Assembly (NCBI RefSeq): GCF_000799715.1
Contig: NZ_JUHG01000013.1
Location: forward strand, 744,001 to 808,000
Direction of reading: 5' to 3'
From: Martinezella rhizogenes
GTDB lineage: Bacteria; Pseudomonadota; Alphaproteobacteria; Rhizobiales; Rhizobiaceae
DNA length: 64,000 bases
The number at the start of each line of letters is the position of its first letter. Positions within the stretch are counted from its first letter, which is position 1. Positions 26,323 to 34,035 of the stretch are shown piece by piece. The notes beneath the pieces are model-generated. The model saw nothing but the letters and a program-made list of their open reading frames with translations. It ran no database searches and was not told the DNA's origin. The position numbers and the translations under genes were made by a program.

Positions 26323-26748
26323 TCAAGCGGAAAATCTGTCGCTCGCCGATCCTCTAATTTTGCCCTGCGAAAAGGCTCGCCGCGTGCTGATCAATTCGGT
26401 CAGTGATAAGACGCGATCGATGAATGCCACGGCATCGAAACGGTGCGACATGCTGCCGGAATCCTTGCCGGTCATTTGATGGAACAGGAAATCCTCCACA
26501 TCAATGATCGGAAGCGTCGTATTATGCCTGATACGGCAAATCATATTGCTCTGTGAGACAATGAATGTGACGTCGCCCCAGGCAGACTTGGCGCGTAGAT
26601 CCGTAAAGCTGGATGCCCCGGTCACGTTCAGGCCAAGCCATGTCAGGATGGTCTCGATGCCCGCTGTTGCGGCGGGATGGTCCAGACAGAGTAAGACCTT
26701 CGTCTGCTGCCTGTTGTGCGGTCTGTATTGACTGGGTGCGGAGAACAT
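26323..26748 (-). CDS. Degenerate receiver-like small protein of the peptide cassette
   Basis: 141 residues. KVLLCLDHPAATAGIETIL followed by LGLNVTGASSFTDLR looks like the first strand and helix of a response-regulator receiver. At the expected phosphorylation strand (VTFIVSQSNM) there is no Asp, and LPIIDVEDFLFHQM may be a later strand. No DNA-binding domain, signal or membrane segment is seen. GAGG stands eight bases before the ATG. It follows the double-glycine peptide gene after a strong hairpin, where bacteriocin loci usually carry immunity or accessory genes. Function unknown. Confidence 0.65.
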   Translation of the reverse strand: MFSAPSQYRPHNRQQTKVLLCLDHPAATAGIETILTWLGLNVTGASSFTDLRAKSAWGDVTFIVSQSNMICRIRHNTTLPIIDVEDFLFHQMTGKDSGSMSHRFDAVAFIDRVLSLTELISTRRAFSQGKIRGSASDRFSA

Positions 26749-26774
26749 TGCGGCAGCCTCGCAATCTGGAAAGA

Positions 26775-26799
26775 CCGGCAGCCGGAAACCGGCTGCCGG
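26775..26799 (-). terminator. Perfect hairpin between the peptide gene and the receiver-like gene
   Basis: CCGGCAGCCGG, three-base loop, CCGGCTGCCGG: an 11-bp stem without mismatch, followed on the minus strand by TCTTTCC. It lies 24 bases past the peptide stop codon. A partial terminator or 3' stabiliser here would raise the peptide message over its neighbours, as is common for exported-peptide genes. Confidence 0.75.
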
Positions 26800-26822
26800 A
26801 ATTCACGTCCGACTAGATCGGA

Positions 26823-27062
26823 TTAGCCGGCGAACGAGCTGTCAAAGCTGAACGAGCCGGAGGCGTTGCTGAACGAGAACGTCCCAGCCTTCTGCACGAC
26901 TTCTGCCGGCAGCGTTGCCGAGAAGGTGCCCGAGCGGCTGCCGAAGGTATAGCTGCCGCTGACGGCACCATCGGCGCCAATGGTGACCGTCGAAGCGACC
27001 GTGGAAGCGCCGCCGCTGACGAGATCGAGCATGTCGGCATTGATTTCAGTGATGTTGCTCAT
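26823..27062 (-). CDS. Double-glycine leader peptide (bacteriocin/microcin-like exported peptide)
   Basis: 79 residues. Residues 1-18 form a leader ending in Gly17-Gly18, with hydrophobic residues at -4 (Val), -7 (Leu) and -12 (Ile) relative to the cleavage site, the pattern read by C39 peptidase exporters. The predicted mature part has 61 residues, no Cys, and is rich in Gly, Ser, Thr and Phe. Four short pseudo-repeats (GSYTF, GTFSA, GTFSF, GSFSF) suggest stacked beta strands. TAGGAG precedes the ATG. It follows HlyD and exporter genes on the same strand. I do not recognise the mature sequence; antibacterial, signalling or surface-amyloid roles are all open. Confidence 0.82.
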   Translation of the reverse strand: MSNITEINADMLDLVSGGASTVASTVTIGADGAVSGSYTFGSRSGTFSATLPAEVVQKAGTFSFSNASGSFSFDSSFAG

Positions 27063-27124
27063 GTTAGTCTCCTATTGGGTTAGGTTTGAGGGATTGACCG
27101 GGATGGTCCTCCCTCTTCTTGTTG

Positions 27125-28363
27125 TCACCGGCTGCCTATGGCCTTTAAGGGGTCCAGTACCCAGTCGGTGAAGTGCCGGCGATCCGTAATGACATCGCCG
27201 ATGAGGGTCATACCGGGGGTCAGCGGGCGCTCTTCGCCGTAGGCGACGATGCTGGTGCGCTCCAGGCTGACGGTCACGCGGTAGACGGGATCTTTGAATG
27301 CGATGGGAGCCAGAAGCTCGCCCTCGCGATAGGTGGCGCGGGACACCTGCACGACATGGCCCGACACCACGCCGAAGCGCTGGTACGGGAAGGCGTCGAC
27401 CCGGAGCCGCACCTCTTGGCCCGGCTGGATCAGGCCGGCCGCGCGCGGCGGCACCAGCAGGTTGGCCTCAAGGCTGCTGCCGGCCGGCACCAACGCCGCC
27501 AAGGGCGACTGCGCCACCGCCGTCTGCCCCGGCTGCGCCTGCAATGCCGCGACCCGGCCGGCCACCGGCGCGACCATGACGTAGGCGCGGTTGACCTGTA
27601 ATTGCGCCAGGGATTGCTCCAACTCGCTGCGAAGGCCTTGCAATTGCGCCAGCTTGTCATCCCGCTCCGACGGCAGGCTTGCCAGTTGCGAACGGGCATC
27701 GTTGAGGTCGCCTTGCCGCTGCTCTTTCTGCCGCTCCAGCTCGTGGATGACGCTTTCCTGCGCGAGGATCTGCTGCTGGCGGCGCGACAGCTCGAAGCGC
27801 GTGCCGCTGCCCTTGACCTGAAGCTGTGCATAGCGACCGGCATCGTCCGTTTGCAGGGCTTGCAGGCGGCGCTCCGACTCCAGCCGCTGTTCCTGGCTCG
27901 CCAGTTCTCCGCCAAGTCCTTCGACGCGAGCCGAAAGGCGCCGTCCCTCCTCGTCGAAGCGGGCTTTCGCGGCGGTCATCTGTGTGTCGATCGCCTGGAT
28001 GCGGGCTTGAGTCTCTAAGCGCAGCTTCTCGCCGACCTGGCCGTCGGCACCAGTCATTTCCAGCGACAGCTCCACCATCGGCTGACCCTGGGTCACCACA
28101 TCACCCTCATGGACGAGCACCCTGGTCACGATACCACCCTTGGTGGCATAGAGCTGCGCCAGACCGCCGGTCGGAGCAACATAGCCCTGCACCGTTTCCT
28201 TGCGTGCATAGGTGCCGGTCATGAGATAGGTCGCACCGATAACCACGAAGGCCCCGAGGATCGCCGTCATGACACCGTGGCTCACCGGTTGCGCGATCAT
28301 CACCTCGCCGCGAAGCCGGCGGCGGTGTTCTATGGCTTCGGTGCGGAACAATGCCTCGCTCAT
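27125..28363 (-). CDS. HlyD-family periplasmic adaptor of the peptide exporter
   Basis: 412 residues. One N-terminal membrane helix (VMTAILGAFVVIGATYLM, about residues 31-48), a lipoyl half (VTRVLVHEGDVVTQGQPMVELS, read in parts), a long coiled-coil hairpin at about residues 110-265 rich in Gln, Glu, Arg and Leu, the second lipoyl half (VAPVAGRVAALQAQPGQTV-like), and a beta-barrel. This is the CvaA/RaxA type used with peptidase-containing exporters. Its ATG overlaps the exporter stop by four bases. It should bridge the inner-membrane ABC exporter to an outer-membrane TolC-like channel, which is not encoded here. Confidence 0.9.
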   Translation of the reverse strand: MSEALFRTEAIEHRRRLRGEVMIAQPVSHGVMTAILGAFVVIGATYLMTGTYARKETVQGYVAPTGGLAQLYATKGGIVTRVLVHEGDVVTQGQPMVELSLEMTGADGQVGEKLRLETQARIQAIDTQMTAAKARFDEEGRRLSARVEGLGGELASQEQRLESERRLQALQTDDAGRYAQLQVKGSGTRFELSRRQQQILAQESVIHELERQKEQRQGDLNDARSQLASLPSERDDKLAQLQGLRSELEQSLAQLQVNRAYVMVAPVAGRVAALQAQPGQTAVAQSPLAALVPAGSSLEANLLVPPRAAGLIQPGQEVRLRVDAFPYQRFGVVSGHVVQVSRATYREGELLAPIAFKDPVYRVTVSLERTSIVAYGEERPLTPGMTLIGDVITDRRHFTDWVLDPLKAIGSR

Positions 28364-30672
28364 GGCACCACCTGCAAAGGCTGCGCCGGCACATCGCGCA
28401 TCAACTCACGCACATGGCCGTTCTCCACGGCGAAGACGCGCGCCGCGCCCTCGATGGCTCCGGGGCGATGGGCGACCATCACCTGGGTAATGCCGAGCCT
28501 GCTCAGCGCCTGCATGACGCGACGCTCCGCAAGGACGTCGAGATTGGCCGTCCCCTCGTCGAGAAACAATATGGAGGGGGTGCGGTAGAGCGCCCGTGCC
28601 AGCAGCGCGCGCTGCTGTTGGCCGCCCGACAGGGTCGATCCGAGATCGCCCACCAGGGTCATGTAGCCCATCGGCATGCGCAGGATTTCGTCGTGAAGGC
28701 CGACGAGCCCGGCAACCGCTTCGACACGCGCCAGATCCATATCGGGATCGAAGAAGGCGATATTGTCGGCGATCGTGCCCGCAAAAAGCTGGTCGTCCTG
28801 CATGACCACGCCGATACGCGCGCGGTAGGCCCGCATCCCCAGAGCGTTGAATGGCAGACCGTCGACAAGCACTTCGCCCTCGTTTGGCGGATAAAGACCC
28901 ATCAGCAGCTTCAGGAGCGTGGATTTACCCCCGCCCGAAGGCCCGACAAACGCCACGGACTGTCCCGGCTCGATACTCAAGGACACATCCTTCAACACCC
29001 AGGCTTCGCGCTCGGCATAGCGGAAGGAAAGGTTGCGCACGGTGAGCGCACCGGCGAGCGGACGATCCTTGCGCGCCTCGGCGTCAAGGTCCGGCTCGGG
29101 ATCCTGGTGCACGGCATCGGCCAGACGCTCCAGATGCAGGCCTGTCATGCGGAACTTGAAATACTGATCGACCAGCGACAGGGCGGCGGTGCTGAACTGG
29201 CTGCGATAAGACAGGAACGCCAGCAGCATGCCGAGCGTCATCTCTCCCCGGATGATGGCGCCTGCGCCCAGATAGAACACCAGCAGCATCTCCGCCCCCG
29301 TCAGGAAGGACAGGCCCGCAGTCCCCTTGAGGCTGACTTTCTGGAGGCGCACATTGTTGTTGATGCTGTCGGCATAGGCGTTCTGCCAGACGCCGTGGCG
29401 CTCCAACTCCCGGCCGAACAGCTTGAAGGCTCTCGCACCCCGGATGGTTTCAAGGAAAACGCCGTCCACCTTGGCCTGATACTGGATGCCCTCATTGGTC
29501 AGGCTCCGCAGCCAGGGGAAGGTGCCCAACCGGACGCACACGACAAGCGCCAGCGATACCAGCACCACGCTTGCCAGATAGGGTGCATAGATCAGCATCA
29601 CCGCCAGGGTGATGACGGCCATGAGCCCGTCCAGAGCGCCGGAGACGAGGCCGCCCGTCAGAAGGTCCTGCACCGGCTGCAGGGAGTTGAAGCGCGATAG
29701 AATATCGCCGAGACGCCGCTTTTCGAACCACGGCACCGGCAGACGCAGCGCATGGCGCAACAGGTTGCCGCGCATCTGGAAGGTCAAAAGAGTGCTGAAA
29801 TGCATCTGCACGTAGCCGCGCAGCAAGGTCGTGGCGCTCTGGATCAGCAGCAGCAATCCGGCACCAATGACGATCACGTTCAGAAGGCTGAGATCGCCCT
29901 TGGAGATGGCTTCGTCGACGATCATCTGGTTGACGAGCGGCGACAGCAGGGCGAAAAATTGCAGCAAGGCGGAGAGGGCCAGAATCTGCAACAGGCTCGG
30001 AATGAAGCCGGCGCTCCGGGACCACAGGTCGGCCAGACGCACCCGCTCGACCACCTTGCGTTTGCGGAAGGTGGCAGCCGGCGTCAGTTCCAGCGCCACG
30101 CCGGTAAAGTGCCTGGATGCCTCGGCGTGGGAAAACCGCCGCTGGCCGCTGGCCGGGTCATGCACCTCAATCCGGTTCGGCGTTACCCGGCTCAACACGA
30201 CATAGTGCGACATGTCCCAGTGCAGGATGCAGGGCATCTTCAGCTTGCCGATGTCCTCCATTTCCAGCTTCAGGGGCCGGCTGGTAAAACCGAGATCGTC
30301 GGCAACGGTGACGAGGCTCTTCAGCGTCGTGCCCTTGGAGGACACCGCATGGCGTCGCCTGAGCTCCGACAGCGTCACGCGATGACCGTGATAACCCGCC
30401 ACCATCGCCAGGCAGGCAAGTCCGCATTCGGCAGCTTCAGACTGCAGAAGAGGCTCGATCCGTGAGCGATTGTGAAGGGCTGTGAGAAGCAACTGACCAT
30501 CCCGTCTTGGAGGTGTGGAAGTTGTCGCCGGCGTTCGATCGCGGCGTCCATGATTTGCGGCGCGGCCATCGAACGCGCCGCGAGGAAATACATGCCAGAT
30601 CCAATTATTGTGTTGGGTCTCGTTATGTTGAGAGATGTTACAACGCGCCGCGAACCGGCCACATTTGGTCAA
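28360..30672 (-). CDS. Peptidase-containing ABC exporter (C39 peptidase, membrane domain, ATPase)
   Basis: Up to 770 residues. An N-terminal C39 protease has Cys83 in SEAAECGLACLAM, His156 in DMSHYVVL and Asp172 in HDPASGQ, all catalytic. A six-helix exporter domain covers about 215-490. The ATPase has Walker A GPSGGGKST near 577, LSGGQ at 681 and ILFLDE at 701. It cleaves double-glycine leaders and exports the cargo. The first 60 residues look unlike family members and lack a ribosome site, so TTG at 30492 is a plausible true start. Gene order exporter-adaptor-peptide matches CvaB/RaxB-like systems. Confidence 0.9.
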   Translation of the reverse strand: MTKCGRFAARCNISQHNETQHNNWIWHVFPRGAFDGRAANHGRRDRTPATTSTPPRRDGQLLLTALHNRSRIEPLLQSEAAECGLACLAMVAGYHGHRVTLSELRRRHAVSSKGTTLKSLVTVADDLGFTSRPLKLEMEDIGKLKMPCILHWDMSHYVVLSRVTPNRIEVHDPASGQRRFSHAEASRHFTGVALELTPAATFRKRKVVERVRLADLWSRSAGFIPSLLQILALSALLQFFALLSPLVNQMIVDEAISKGDLSLLNVIVIGAGLLLLIQSATTLLRGYVQMHFSTLLTFQMRGNLLRHALRLPVPWFEKRRLGDILSRFNSLQPVQDLLTGGLVSGALDGLMAVITLAVMLIYAPYLASVVLVSLALVVCVRLGTFPWLRSLTNEGIQYQAKVDGVFLETIRGARAFKLFGRELERHGVWQNAYADSINNNVRLQKVSLKGTAGLSFLTGAEMLLVFYLGAGAIIRGEMTLGMLLAFLSYRSQFSTAALSLVDQYFKFRMTGLHLERLADAVHQDPEPDLDAEARKDRPLAGALTVRNLSFRYAEREAWVLKDVSLSIEPGQSVAFVGPSGGGKSTLLKLLMGLYPPNEGEVLVDGLPFNALGMRAYRARIGVVMQDDQLFAGTIADNIAFFDPDMDLARVEAVAGLVGLHDEILRMPMGYMTLVGDLGSTLSGGQQQRALLARALYRTPSILFLDEGTANLDVLAERRVMQALSRLGITQVMVAHRPGAIEGAARVFAVENGHVRELMRDVPAQPLQVVP

Positions 30673-30845
30673 AGACCGGGGCCGGTCGGAGAGATATGTC
30701 CATCACGGATGCGGGAGCATCGCTCTGTCTTGACCGTATGACGCCGCACCAACAAAATGCAGCGATAGCGCAAAAATGGATTCACCCGGCCACCGCCGAA
30801 GGCTATAGCTGTCCCTGGCTAGCGCACACAGATTGGACCGAATTC

Positions 30846-32078
30846 ATGACCGACACCGTTACCGATCGCTTCCTTCGTTATGTCGTTATCGACACCCAAT
30901 CCGATCCCACCTCAGCGACACAGCCCTCGACCGAAAAGCAGAAGAACCTCGGTCGTGTCCTGGTCGAGGACCTGCTGGCGATCGGCCTTGCGGACGCGCA
31001 TCTCGACGAGCACGGCTATGTCTATGCGACCATTCCATCCAACGTTGACAAGCCTGTCCCGGTCATCTGCTTCTGCTCGCACATGGACACCGCACCCGAC
31101 TTCACGGGAACGAATGTGAAGCCGCAGATCGTGCGGAACTATAGTGGCGGCGACATCAAGCTTCCGGGCGACCCGCAGCAGATCATCCGCGTCAGCGACA
31201 ATCCCGTGCTCAGCAACCAGATCGGCAACGACATCATCACCTCAGATGGCACGACGCTGCTCGGCGCCGACGACAAGGCGGGACTGGCAGAAATCGTGAC
31301 GGCGGCGCAATTCCTTCTCGATAATCCCGATATCAAGCATGGAACCATCAAGCTCCTGTTCACCACCGACGAGGAAATCGGCCGGGGCGTCGACAAGGTG
31401 GATCTGGCAAAGCTTGGCGCCGAGTTCGCCTATACGATGGATGGCGAAACGGCCGGCCATGTCGAAGACGAGACCTTCTCGGCCGATGGCGTCGAGATTT
31501 CCATCCAGGGCGTGGCAATCCATCCAGGCTTCGCCAAGGACAAGATGGAAAACGCTATCAAGATCGCCGGCACCATCATCAGCCGCCTGCCTAAGGACAC
31601 GGCTCCCGAAACGACGGCGGGCCGGGACGGCTTCGTTCATCCGACCGGCGTGACCGGCTCGATGGAAAAGGCATCCCTCGGCTTCATCATCCGCGACTTT
31701 AACGACGAGGGGCTGACGACCAAGGAAGTCATGCTCGAGGCGATCGTCAAGGACGTGATGGCCGGCTATCCCGGCTCGTCCTACACCTTCAAGGTCAGAC
31801 AACAATACCGCAACATGAAGACCATCCTCGATCGCCATCCGCAGATCGTCGATTACGCCATGGAAGCCGTCCGGCGCGCCGGCATGACGCCAGTGCGCGG
31901 CAGCATTCGCGGCGGCACCGACGGCTCGCGGCTATCCTTCATGGGCCTGCCCTGCGCCAACATCTTCGCGGGCGGCCACGCCTTCCACTCGCCGCTCGAA
32001 TGGGTCAGCAGCCAGGACATGGAAAAGGCCGTCAAGACCATCGTCGAACTTTCGAAACTCTGGGCGGAGCGCGCTTAG
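30846..32078 (+). CDS. pepT: Peptidase T (tripeptide aminopeptidase)
   Basis: 410-residue M20 metallopeptidase that removes the N-terminal residue from tripeptides. ATG at 30846 aligns with the family start (TDTVTDRFLRYVVIDTQSDP); the open frame upstream to 30507 has no similarity. Zinc ligands are visible in FCSHMDTAPDF, LLGADDKAGLAEI, FTTDEEIGRG, YTMDGE and near the end AGGHAFHSPLEWV. Cytoplasmic. It is divergent from the peptide exporter across about 170 bp and could degrade peptides, but it is a common housekeeping gene. Confidence 0.93.
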   Translation: MTDTVTDRFLRYVVIDTQSDPTSATQPSTEKQKNLGRVLVEDLLAIGLADAHLDEHGYVYATIPSNVDKPVPVICFCSHMDTAPDFTGTNVKPQIVRNYSGGDIKLPGDPQQIIRVSDNPVLSNQIGNDIITSDGTTLLGADDKAGLAEIVTAAQFLLDNPDIKHGTIKLLFTTDEEIGRGVDKVDLAKLGAEFAYTMDGETAGHVEDETFSADGVEISIQGVAIHPGFAKDKMENAIKIAGTIISRLPKDTAPETTAGRDGFVHPTGVTGSMEKASLGFIIRDFNDEGLTTKEVMLEAIVKDVMAGYPGSSYTFKVRQQYRNMKTILDRHPQIVDYAMEAVRRAGMTPVRGSIRGGTDGSRLSFMGLPCANIFAGGHAFHSPLEWVSSQDMEKAVKTIVELSKLWAERA

Positions 32079-32089
32079 GATTGATACAG

Positions 32090-32584
32090 ATGCTTATCCG
32101 ACACGAAATGCCTGGGGATGTGGATGCGATCCATGATCTGACATGGGCCGCTTTCAAGCCGATGCCCTTCAGCGACGATACCGAGGTGGACATTCTCCGG
32201 GCGCTGCGCGCATCCGGTGACTTGGCGATCTCGCTGGTCGCCGAGGAGGATGGCAAGATTTTGGGGCACATCGCGTTTTCGCGAGTGAAGATCGATGGCG
32301 TGGACAATGGCTGGTTCGGGCTCGGCCCGATATCGGTCGCACCCGAAAGACAGCGCCAAGGCATCGGCAAAGCGCTCATCGCCAAGGGGCTGGAGCTCCT
32401 GGATGGAATGGGCGCAAGTGGATGCGCCCTCATCGGTAATCCGGATGTCTACAGGCACGCGGGCTTCGAAAGCGATGGGCGGCTGACCTATCAGGACCTG
32501 GACACGAAATACGTTCAAAGGTTCGTTCTTCGAGGCCCCATCCCGAGCGGAGCGCTGCAATTTGCGCCGGCATTCGGACATTAG
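32090..32584 (+). CDS. GNAT-family N-acetyltransferase
   Basis: 164 residues. The acetyl-CoA binding motif is GLGPISVAPERQRQGIGKALI, read as VAPERQRQGIGKAL, with the later strand GCALIGNPDVYRHAGF, typical of YhbS-like GNAT proteins (predicted acyltransferases of about 165 residues). Start at ATG 32090 with AGGA nine bases before; TTG at 32081 is less likely. It begins 11 bases after pepT and is probably cotranscribed. The acceptor substrate is unknown. Confidence 0.87.
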   Translation: MLIRHEMPGDVDAIHDLTWAAFKPMPFSDDTEVDILRALRASGDLAISLVAEEDGKILGHIAFSRVKIDGVDNGWFGLGPISVAPERQRQGIGKALIAKGLELLDGMGASGCALIGNPDVYRHAGFESDGRLTYQDLDTKYVQRFVLRGPIPSGALQFAPAFGH

Positions 32585-32611
32585 CGCCTCTTCCCAGGCG
32601 CCACGCGAACC

Positions 32612-32809
32612 TCAAGCGATCGCCCGCCCGATCGCATCCGCCAGGCCTGCGGGGTTGTCCCACGCCATGGAATGACCCGCGTCCGGCGTAATCGATATTC
32701 TTGGCATAGATGACCGGTCGTGGAGCGGCACGTTGCTTACCTTCGATAGCGACGATGATCGATCAGCAAGAATACAGAGAGCTTTCTTCAAGTTTCCGTA
32801 GTGATCTGT
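32612..32809 (-). pseudogene. C-terminal remnant of an alpha/beta hydrolase
   Basis: A frame of about 65 codons on the minus strand reads DHYGNLKKALCILADRSS at its start, SMPRISITPDAGHSMAWDNP in the middle, and GLADAIGRAIA before the stop. The GHSMAWDNP histidine segment and a preceding strand ending in a loop are those of the last quarter of an alpha/beta hydrolase. A stop codon and AT-rich unrelated sequence lie directly upstream, with no start codon or nucleophile elbow. The rest of the gene has been lost, probably by deletion. Confidence 0.6.
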
Positions 32810-33080
32810 TCAACTAAAGAGGCACCGATCCTATTTGCGATCGGTAGATTGTTGCCGACTACAATATTCAAAGATGTCCAGCCTATTGCTAGCATCGCTT
32901 GTATTCTACAAGCCATCCGTGAAATTTTTATTGCTGAGTTAAAAATTAAGACTATCCTAATGTGCAGTCTTGGGAGGAAAGGCTCTAAAATTCGCCCATT
33001 CATTCCAACGCTACGGTGCGCGCGCTCCGACATCAGAAACTGGTCCGCTTTGCTGGCCTGAACTGAAACGGAGACAAGTC
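32810..33080. other. AT-rich intergenic stretch before the glycine-rich protein gene
   Basis: About 270 bp, low in G+C from 32810 to 32960. Probably holds the promoter of the gene starting at 33081; I could not define a confident -35/-10 pair and see no gene here. Confidence 0.4.
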
Positions 33081-33890
33081 ATGAGAATACGATCTTCACG
33101 GATAGCGGTCGCCGCATCCGCATTCTTACTATTGGCCTCGACGGCCTATGCAGAACCCGGTGGCGGTACAGATCATGGCGGAAGCCAATCCGGACGCGGG
33201 CTCGGCGCGGGTCTTGGCGTTTCCGTCGGCGGCATCAAGGCAGGAGCGGGTCTTGGCTTGAGTTCAACCGGACTCAACGCGGGCGCGGGCGCATCCGTCG
33301 GCGGCACCAATGGCGTGAATGCTGGCGCCGGCGTGTCCGCATCGACCAGCCGCGGCGTCAACGCCGGAGCGGGAGTCTCGGTTGGCGGCACCAATGGTGT
33401 TAACGCCGGTCTCGGTGCGTCTGCAAATACCACCAGCGGCGTCAATGCCGGTGTGGGCGCATCTGTCGGCGGTTCCGGTGGGATCAATGCCGGCGCCGGC
33501 GTATCGCTCGGCGGTGGCGGCGCGAGTGTGGGTGTCGGCGTTGGTATCGGCGGCGGCTCCGGCAGTGGTGGCGGCGGGACCGGAGGCGGCGGAACAGGTG
33601 GTTCCGGCGGGTCGGGTGGGTCGGGTGGATCCTCTGGAGGGTCTGGCGGCTCCGGTGGCATCGGTAGCGTTGGCAGCGGAAACGGCGGCCTTGGTGGCTC
33701 CGGATCGGGCAGTGGCCAAGGTGTCGGAGTGAGCAGAAGCACGCTTGCGGCGTTCCGCACCATGTCCAATGCCGAGCAGAGGCGTATGCTCATAGCCTGC
33801 CGTCAGGTGACTGCTTCGGGCAATTTCGATGCCGGTCTTGTAAGCCTCTGCAAACTCTTGCGCAGCACCGCGAGCGCGGGCGGCTTATGA
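33081..33890 (+). CDS. Secreted glycine-rich repeat protein
   Basis: 269 residues from ATG at 33081 (GGAGACAA ahead). Residues 1-24 are a Sec signal peptide ending STAYA. Residues 64-147 hold six tandem 14-residue repeats of the form G(V/L/I)NAGxGxS followed by six variable residues, encoded by 42-bp DNA repeats at about 33270-33521. A GGSGGSGG-type low-complexity tract follows. A conserved-looking C-terminus (TLAAFRTMSNAEQRRMLIAC) carries two cysteines. Likely periplasmic or surface-exposed; similar proteins of unknown role occur in rhizobia. No enzymatic domain is visible. Confidence 0.75.
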   Translation: MRIRSSRIAVAASAFLLLASTAYAEPGGGTDHGGSQSGRGLGAGLGVSVGGIKAGAGLGLSSTGLNAGAGASVGGTNGVNAGAGVSASTSRGVNAGAGVSVGGTNGVNAGLGASANTTSGVNAGVGASVGGSGGINAGAGVSLGGGGASVGVGVGIGGGSGSGGGGTGGGGTGGSGGSGGSGGSSGGSGGSGGIGSVGSGNGGLGGSGSGSGQGVGVSRSTLAAFRTMSNAEQRRMLIACRQVTASGNFDAGLVSLCKLLRSTASAGGL

Positions 33891-34035
33891 AGCCTTGCGC
33901 AGTTGACATCCGGGCCGTCCCGCCAGGGGCGGGCCAATAGCCAACAACACTCGCTGCTTCCCCTCAGGCAGGCAGTGGGTGTTGTCCGCATTGCAGGCGA
34001 ACTGACCAAATGGTCATGCTTGATGTCAAACGCCT

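Noticed and set aside
28360..30672. Exporter as a haemolysin-type (HlyB) RTX transporter
   Set aside because: The C39 domain keeps its catalytic Cys, His and Asp, whereas HlyB-type domains lack the Cys; no RTX protein is nearby.
33270..33521. Possible CRISPR or satellite array
   Set aside because: The 42-bp units are in frame, imperfect and encode the 14-residue repeat; there are no unique spacers or cas genes.
33173..33793. 206-codon proline-rich minus-strand frame
   Set aside because: It is the mirror image of the glycine-rich repeats (Gly codons read as Pro on the other strand) and has no signal or ribosome site.
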